A stretch of DNA of 36,894 nucleotides from G039029935 sp039029935 (GTDB taxonomy: Bacteria; Chloroflexota; Anaerolineae; Caldilineales; Caldilineaceae), in contig JBCCFC010000002.1 in NCBI GenBank assembly GCA_039029935.1, forward strand, positions 1 to 36,894, written 5' to 3'. Position 1 is the first letter of the stretch, and every line of letters starts with the position of its first letter. Positions 34,101 through 36,894 of the stretch are shown in pieces. Made by a program: the position numbers and the translations under genes. The notes beneath the pieces were generated by a model. It was not told where the DNA came from. It searched no databases and worked only from the letters and a program-made list of their open reading frames with translations.

Positions 34101-36663
34101 CATGATTCTCGCTAACCGTGTTGTTGGCAAAAATGACCGTTGTGCCTGTGATATACAAACCCCCACCACCCGTGATGGCTGAATTGCTCTGGATGGTTGT
34201 GCCTTCAATCACAATGTTGGGGCTGCTGAGAAATGCGCCACCGCCGTTGCCGATGGGCGCAGAATTCCCGCTCAACACTGTGCCTGTGATCATGGTGATC
34301 TCGCTGTTTGTGAGATACAGCCCACCACCGTTGGCGAGACCGCTCTCGCTGCCAGACCCGGCTGTGTTGCTCGACAGCGTGATAGCATCGAGTGTCACCG
34401 TTGTGGTAATCGCATAGATCCCCGCGCCATGACTGTTGGTGGTCACATTACCATTAAACAATGTTCCCGCTGTCAACATAACCGATGGAATATCGGCCAG
34501 ATAGAGACCGCCGCCCTGGCTATCTGCGCTATTTGATTGTATTGTTGTCCCCGTAACCGTGATTGCACCAACTGATTGCACAAACAGACCACCACCGTTG
34601 CCACCAGTAATCACATTATTGCTCTGGATTGTACTGCCTTGGAACAGTACGGTGGGCTGGTTGCCACCAAAGAATGCACCGCCACCATGTTGCGCGTGAT
34701 TGCCTGTCAACGAGACATTATTGACCGTGATGTCGGCGCGAATAGATGAATCAATGTGAAAGCCGCCACCTTGGTCGCCTGCGGTATTGTTGGCAAAGGT
34801 AAGATTGGTCATGGCAAGATCAAAGAGGGCGTTGGCTTCACGCAAGAAGAAGCCACCGCCATCCTGTCCCGCTTCATTGCCCGTAAACACGTTGTCGGTG
34901 AATGTGAAGGCTGTGGTATTGAGTACATGCAAGCCACCACCGCTCTGGGTTATCGCCTTGTTGCTGGTCAGCGTCGTGTTTTGCAGCGTCAATTCACCGA
35001 TAGACCCCCAGATATAGAGCGCACCACCGCTGCTGGCCTCGTTGCCTGTAAAGGTGCTGTTGTCAATACTGGTCACAGCCTCGACCGAGACATCAAGATG
35101 AAGCGCACCACCTTCGCCGCCAGCGATATTGCCCTCAAAGGTGGCTTGGCTGACATCCAGCGAAATCACCGAGCGCGTGAGATTGACCGATGGCGCAATG
35201 TAGACGCCAGCACCATCCAATGCAGCTTGGTTGCCACCAATGCGCGAATTGTTGGCAATGTTCATCGCACCATTGCTCTCGATGACAAGCCCACCACCAT
35301 GACCGCTGCCTGAACCACCGGTGGCCGTATTCGTCACAATATCACTGCCATCCAGCGAAAGCGAGCCGTTGACATTTGCCATGTAAAGCCCACCGCCACC
35401 ACCGGCCTGATTGCCCGTCAATGTCACCTGACTGAGGCTCATCGTCACATCCGCATCCGAAGCAATGTAGATGCCACCACCGCCCAAGGTCGCCTGATTA
35501 TCATTGATGGTGAGGCCAGTGAGGGTAACAGGGATGGTCGAGGAAATGCTGGTTGATGCTGCAAGGTAAAGACCACCGCCATACTCACTGGCAATGTTAC
35601 GCTGGAGTTGACCGTCATTTGAGAGCGTCAATCCCGTTGTCGCTGCTGCATAAATCCCCCCCCCGTTGACCGCTTGGTTGTCCTGAAGAATCGCCCCATC
35701 GAGCGTCACATCCAAGTCCAGCGCAGGGTCAATGTAGAGACCGCCGCCATTGGCCGATGCTTGATTGCTGCTCACCGTGAGATTGGAAAGTGTGAGCACT
35801 GTACTTGAGCCAGTCGTTGCAGGCGCAATATAGATGCCCGCCCCATTGCCCACCGAGGTGTTATTTTGGATGACATTGGCCCCACCCAAGGTCAATGTGG
35901 TTGTGTCGGGAATATACATGCCACCGCCATCGCCGACCAAGCCAGTTGCGGCATTGCCACTGATTTCCACATTGGTCAAGGAGAGCGTTGTCTGCACAGA
36001 GGGGTCCACGTAAATGCCAGCCCCATTGCCAACATTGCTATTGCCACTAATGGTGACATCGGTCAAGTTGACTGTGGCGGTGCTGTTGTTGGCTTCAATC
36101 TCTAGGCCGCGCCCAGACGTAGACGCATCATGACTCAGGGTCAACCCTTGCAGATTGAGCGTTTTGCCAATGGCGAGTACAAGGATGGTGGCATCGCCAT
36201 CTGGCCCGTTCAACCGTGTCAACTGCGTACTGGGGTCAGAAACAGGATCATCAATGCCCAGCGAAAAACCAGACTCAAACCCACCCACCAGTGTCACACT
36301 ATCCTGAATCGAAATCGAACTGGCAAAGCTGTAGGTTCCCGCATCGAGCCAGATGGTCCCGCCACTCGACACCACTTGAAGGGCATACTCTAGCGTACAG
36401 GCCTCGTTATAAAGATAGAGTCCAGTGTCCGTATCAAGCACCCGTTTACAGTCACCTGTGGTCAAGCCATTGGCCGTTGCATAGAGGACCTCGTCCGCCG
36501 TTTGCGCGTGCATAGGCAGCGGGAAGAGCAGGATACCCAGAAGACAGAGTAGGATAAGTTGGATGGTATAGCGTGAAACGCGTAATGAACAAGATGTGTC
36601 GCGTTGATTTGTCAATATGTATTGATTGTCAGTTTGATTGTTAGTCTGATTGTCAGTCGTCAT
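22192..36663 (-). CDS. Giant secreted surface protein with four beta-helix modules and Gly/Asp-rich repeat
   Basis: Protein of 4823 aa. A hydrophobic signal helix lies at about 33-50, after an unusually long NQT-rich start. Four beta-helix modules with Pmp-like GGGIY and N..T..N..A repeats span about 56-1196, 1320-1870, 1872-2682 and 2682-3168; each ends in a choice-of-anchor Q-like DIGAYEY or DIGADE segment. A DUF11-like domain sits at 1198-1320, more at 3172-3575, and a G8-like domain (WNDPNTWDQVRVP) near 3585. Residues about 3700-4560 are Gly/Asp-rich repeats, with DxDGDGxxD calcium-type motifs. The end has two beta domains and the tail GYLPVIMR. AAGG precedes the ATG by 7 nt. Adhesion or surface coating is likely, but function is inferred. 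Confidence 0.93.
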   Translation of the reverse strand: MTTDNQTNNQTDNQYILTNQRDTSCSLRVSRYTIQLILLCLLGILLFPLPMHAQTADEVLYATANGLTTGDCKRVLDTDTGLYLYNEACTLEYALQVVSSGGTIWLDAGTYSFASSISIQDSVTLVGGFESGFSLGIDDPVSDPSTQLTRLNGPDGDATILVLAIGKTLNLQGLTLSHDASTSGRGLEIEANNSTATVNLTDVTISGNSNVGNGAGIYVDPSVQTTLSLTNVEISGNAATGLVGDGGGMYIPDTTTLTLGGANVIQNNTSVGNGAGIYIAPATTGSSTVLTLSNLTVSSNQASANGGGLYIDPALDLDVTLDGAILQDNQAVNGGGIYAAATTGLTLSNDGQLQRNIASEYGGGLYLAASTSISSTIPVTLTGLTINDNQATLGGGGIYIASDADVTMSLSQVTLTGNQAGGGGGLYMANVNGSLSLDGSDIVTNTATGGSGSGHGGGLVIESNGAMNIANNSRIGGNQAALDGAGVYIAPSVNLTRSVISLDVSQATFEGNIAGGEGGALHLDVSVEAVTSIDNSTFTGNEASSGGALYIWGSIGELTLQNTTLTSNKAITQSGGGLHVLNTTAFTFTDNVFTGNEAGQDGGGFFLREANALFDLAMTNLTFANNTAGDQGGGFHIDSSIRADITVNNVSLTGNHAQHGGGAFFGGNQPTVLFQGSTIQSNNVITGGNGGGLFVQSVGAITVTGTTIQSNSADSQGGGLYLADIPSVMLTAGTLFNGNVTTNSHGAGIYAITTTVTLDAITLSSNTAGSGSESGLANGGGLYLTNSEITMITGTVLSGNSAPIGNGGGAFLSSPNIVIEGTTIQSNSAITGGGGLYITGTTVIFANNTVSENHAGFGKEEASEDALGDNGGGVYVFADTLTFIKNTVEDNTTTGGNGAGLAVRNSGHDGFVLIDENYFNSNITLRHTRRLVTTLPEDVIVANQVIARAGDEREYTEFSDTDGEGNGGGLYLHGSIAQVSNNVFLRNRSVLEGAGIFSIYNSATITNNLIAQNTQPYSDTYGAGIYVGNSELTIINNTIADNRVIETDGKGHGVYISVVVTETADSATNSNVTLRNNMITGHDVGLNVLGGNIVAMRHNAWSNVELDWTGDGEFTQSQDNVRPADEEGPLYINPTTDAGLFPNYRLQRASMGVDAGGDYGVPADLPLVSPTSIGYDETTQELIPRPRGFGVDIGAYEYTQDIFFLAEASPTFVRSGESVFYDLVILHNGQSPITNLQLNSFLPSQQAFIRSQTTAGTCSGANCSFGTVQPNDRITVTIEAIASGDPPLGGFIEMPANFALTADNIGDSDTSATLTTYIQKCIISYNGRAYSTLQAALFFVNDEDLNEPDVIKVAGYCGGSDVLINKDVTIQGGWNLSLTTLDPDANTTTIDAAGQGRVFNIQGAGKVPIIENLRLRGGVAKGSGWLGKGAGGGVYISGASAEFNNVTISSNRSEDYGGGIYVDKLTTPTLNNVTISNNRAGDSGGGVYVHEGTPEFNDPIIRSNNAKSGGGVFMWKSEATFTGTTVDKCVVSNNRSTGVPFYLTIVGFTVQLSVGGGGGFALVEAPATITRCTISNNIAKLGGGVYAHNSAGSVLESVISDNTASKSISYIDILGILISGGGGGGVYGRGSALTIERNMIIRNTAPEGGGIHLYDVDGSSLKVNGNYIAYNSAGAGSAIWTHFAPDIFEIFLFPATIPEFLLVLIFGKPDPDPPKAVMKNNTIAHNSGGTTVYGFGRSYIDFVDTIFAYNSGTAIKVETEVLLYIMLLPIFIPFIGLIPIPIPYPTFYVPEFTTDYTLWYENGGTTSTSGSGASISSSNDFHEQPHFMNDGIHVKRISPVVNGGGNTASETDIDGDTMPQGVIMDIGADEYNPGTDVHYVASDGEGEAPCMDYTDPCGSLQTAINSAADGAIIKMAGGTYTNLVEDYETVTEAGPKTFTQMGFISKTVTIIGGFYRYTTDNNVTDGNFTDDDWEDSWPDLNPTIMDTGGAGRGIYVFAPLPEEELVIAASTDEIDQEEEGEEAAPIAPHFSNIVIRNGDASGQLGANLGLNDGGGGIYVLRASPTFDNVTVTGSTAEFGGGMYFKDTDATINNVNLQNNTATLRGGGIYFDNADSAIFQNSTLTSNSAPAGGGGYAEGSDAILQNNEFTSNTGSGASGRGGGLYIDTSGASVSSNTFTSNNALSGGALYLTDSEAAIRENTFTANTATNGGAFYVGPTASSILSNTMTFNNATLGGAVYMNAAESSFTGNTIQNNTASQSGGAFYLNATDSAGISGNQITNNNANGTDTDDGGGAAYFYSSASPFSTNHVQDNRANRGGAIFLFSLSGAGIQENTFLENLANVDGGALYVDISDAAIAANVMQDNEAIGGNGGAAYVKLSAAELISNTIDGNEAALFGGGLFINESPALVKEGSVINNRATKGAGMYLMDADGTSIQRGVVIENNNASDSGGGLYIDQSEIALDGQEIRNNIATQSGGGVYISGSDMSAFSGNLIERNQAQNTGGGLTIADGNGKRTTGPFMSNAIIDNEGGNTGAGVYIQGSAPYFENNTIARNIGGDSTGIAINTGQFTSTLTQMNAIFAQQDIGILVAENNVLNSSYVLWDAVTVEAEGAGIIDLGPETKNYHELVRFEADGYHLQNTSGAIGVGNQIGLMSGADIDGGNRIAGSGLELGADELPAECSVLNTRFFDDPPYTNIQDAINEAQPGDELRVAGVCTEVRAGPGPASIFTQMAYIDRDHSPITIRGGYSTTEWIISDPISVPTRLIPEQGRTFYVAPGAKATIENLMMTGGSAVGQGGGPGGADAGGNIYADSAEVIIINNQILEGNATYGAGVYVQNFAAVLTDNTIADGSGNKGGGVFMRFSPSRLTGNTIENNTAEDGGGIYLSISNAVVQDNTLSNNGAGNSGGGVFLESSNGSVLANTFKSNSGVVGGGIYIDTSTANVALNTFDENSASDNGGGIYLRESDATVDGNTLIKNSAKIGGGLYLQGSDATMINNIVGSNTATSQASGIYVLSSSPTMNHNTIASNNMVANDEGLIVAGSGIFIDNLDVALSRVDMTNNIVANHTSSEPTLETTAISVTRGNQLTLKSNMWFGNDHDWGPDDPEAAITVEDDNRFEDPILVSPTTDDFHISGDSPAKDIAVDLGVTSDVDGEPRPVDDGPDIGADEFAGPDIRVSLFGQLSPPLSGELQTYQMQVANVGNVDLVAIATIEFPDDVTIPELNMYTETTVITTSEGITELGTITHVVHPVDASGTTMFIGSQVISWSPITLTTGAIWNETIAVTVNEGYEGELLTKLSAEGSVTVIASTAPPVIDETGLVENAQIPNRTVTLETATIPSPARPGDTVTIDVRAVNVGNQTVDVLMSLELNPSMTELDGLTRTLLDFSPNGAWMPSYQAQIAETISPSDTNAFGALQSTIRLTPPDGDVSTPGVNEIGTVETQLAQYGVVGTKFVNTPWTDDEGNVQVYAGRPLSYEIALTNTSNVPLAINITDTLPAAVTLDLVDGETPPTTWVLTLTVGEAWTQTLSGEVSATFTGFMTNTLLIATHDGERDPDPAKPWLVGPTIIVSNVVEVKPKPPIIAINDGPWNDPNTWDQVRVPNLDDDALILEGVTVTIDEPASVENGVAIPGNEDPVTGDPRVVVGSLENRGTLVMVDVSDDDSKQSALLYVDGTLLNIGTIDSEAGNAVGEPGVSINLEVGALLENRGAVIAGDGGPGNSPGGDLNLDMEGGDGGDDGTVPRGTLIVAEGAQFCAGNGGAGQGSTDGGAGGELHLSVGDIINNGLVCAGDGGDGEPSTDPIGTGSGGGDGGLLDIIADDITNDGLIQGGDGGADGNPNDDKPGGDGGPAQVAADLIDNNDASPALVAEEPVGTIRAGNGGDGGGDGGPISVLAVDGGPDLDGDGLGDTENDPAVLASEASPNDGIGGIANDGTIRAGDGGPDNNTTDNEDPADGGNDGGADTDPPVTGGDGGAAAITADEIANGPDGVIRGGDGADGNGGGDGGPIDVTVLDDGLPVDQGGDPANPPVTTDTADDGTGTGTLVPADDLPEADIENSGVIRAGHGGDDTNPNDGPLDGSPLDELLGGGTGGALTMLTETIINILTTSIIQAGDGGAGNGDGGALDLTVEDTNGGPGDPPTADLTNEGTIRAGDGGDDGSDADGKPAGDGGPATVSALEGTIDNGEAGVIRAGDGGGDGSGVEEGDQGFGNGGDGGPIEVAAEELLNANIVRAGNGGGDGGSGGDALVAAQLLNNLLGALISAGNGQAAIDDTDPTGDGGDGGSITVTDVPPAADPPDNTVNNDGTISAGNGGDGVDGGGDGGDADVSAGDVNNGDTGVISAGDGGNSTGDDGDGNGNNSGDGYDSADDGMGDSPGDNGDDNGSDDALSGGGEGDAGNGNTGGSDGIADDGGGDGGNVSVSALGGGDTGGDLSNGGAIVAGDGGNGFGVDPPLDPPVDPPQNGGDGGDVDMAAAGAMNLGGGQVSGGDGGTGSGSAGPPPTDGAADGGATDDNADGDGGNADSNGDGIADGLGVGIADDGSGGDSGDVTLSAGEGIDLSGLETLLNADNLALLVGDGAGDPGAGGLLNLSGLGAGAIQTIGDLLIAVGAGGEDVDGDGIGDGNGGAIDLSGNGSGGNSGLTIGGLIALFANNVNPADETTLAALFGSNITVGDLTLGDGTLYPGLAIDAPETFTIIPGGRINLPVSFFNQGTVDDTYLLGWVDTLSWDLTHLPDSVRLAAYQTISDTVTIEAPADAQVGDVDVLVVSSVSSSRATVIEYAFVRILVVKPTDVIYLPLMYGSALAVIPEEPPFVAVDWGYLPVIMR
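22985..25570 (-). repeat. Gly/Asp-rich protein repeat region
   Basis: About 16 tandem coils of the form 'I.N.G.I.AGDGG', then a Gly/Asp/Asn loop of 8 to about 60 residues, then 'GGDGG....V.A..I'. The strands are regular and the loops are not. DLDGDGLGD, DSNGDGIAD and DVDGDGIGD (the last just past the array) resemble thrombospondin-3 or dockerin calcium loops. The DNA shows strong GGTGGTGATGG-type bias, producing long spurious open frames on the other strand. Confidence 0.85.
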
Positions 36664-36894
36664 ATGTGGCCTTGAATTCCCTAAAACGATTATACTTCTG
36701 ATTCGAGTTTACTTTTGGCTGAATTGTACTACTGAGTTGGATTGTTTTCAAGTTTGATGGAGAAGTATCACACGTGGATTGGTTACAATACTGTGGATAT
36801 AGCGGAAAGGGCGCGGTATATAGGGTGGTCTTACAATTTTTTTACAAAACGCGGTTGGTTTGGTACAAAGACCTTGTGGGACCTTGTGAGCTAA
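36664..36894. promoter_or_regulatory. Upstream region of the giant gene
   Basis: 231 bp to the window edge with no gene seen. It carries the minus-strand promoter at 36723-36751. The rest is A/T-rich and shows no clear operator. Confidence 0.5.
36723..36751 (-). promoter_or_regulatory. Sigma-70-type promoter of the giant gene
   Basis: On the minus strand TTGAAA (36751-36746), a 17-bp spacer and TACAAT (36728-36723). Transcription would start near 36716, giving a leader of about 50 nt before the ATG at 36663. Confidence 0.6.

Overview
The window looks like a chromosomal segment of an uncultured or filamentous member of the Chloroflexota (Caldilineae/Anaerolineae type). This is inferred from style, not from a marker gene: two membrane Ser/Thr kinases with long Pro/Thr linkers, a lipoprotein with a MSACAPAAPAG-type N-terminus, secreted proteins ending in an 'LPhhxR' tail, giant choice-of-anchor/beta-helix proteins, and AAA-type transcriptional activators. 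No rRNA, tRNA, CRISPR array, transposase or phage gene was seen.

Layout. 1-252: three copies of a double-hairpin repeat in front of a small unknown gene (253-738, +). 777-3717 (-): a tightly packed set, read right to left, of an AbrB-like protein, a second AbrB-like antitoxin, a PIN toxin, an erythritol/threitol-type zinc dehydrogenase and a short-chain dehydrogenase. 3868-9570 (-): a CUT1-type ABC importer (lipoprotein binding protein, two permeases, no ATPase), a small DUF2160-like membrane protein, a Ser/Thr kinase with an exported C-terminal domain and a WD40 scrap. The dehydrogenases, the importer and the DUF2160-like protein together suggest uptake and oxidation of a small polyol such as a tetritol or glycerol-like compound. 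The upstream permease carries an apparent frameshift in a seven-base homopolymer.

9571-10058 is a divergent promoter region with several short tandem repeats and a good sigma-70-type promoter for a second kinase (10059-12794, +), whose exported half is an SH3-like domain plus a right-handed parallel beta-helix. 12996-17175 (+) is a close-packed run: a PD-(D/E)XK-like protein, an MTH1187-family thiamine-binding protein, a DUF6713-like membrane protein and a large BTAD/AAA ATPase regulator with an extra C-terminal helix-turn-helix.

17431-36663 (-) is almost entirely two exported proteins. The 1419-residue one has a zincin motif (HEWGH followed by YDEY) resembling the CLCA protease domain, two Calx-beta domains and a Pro/Thr linker built on a 30-bp tandem repeat. 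The 4823-residue one has four beta-helix modules, each closed by a choice-of-anchor-like 'DIGADE' segment, then DUF11-like domains, a G8-like domain and about 860 residues of an unusual Gly/Asp-rich repeat. Both proteins end in a similar short tail (IFMPLITR and GYLPVIMR), which I propose as a C-terminal sorting signal. The most novel material is the Gly/Asp repeat, the shared tail, the CLCA-like protease and the kinase with a beta-helix ectodomain.
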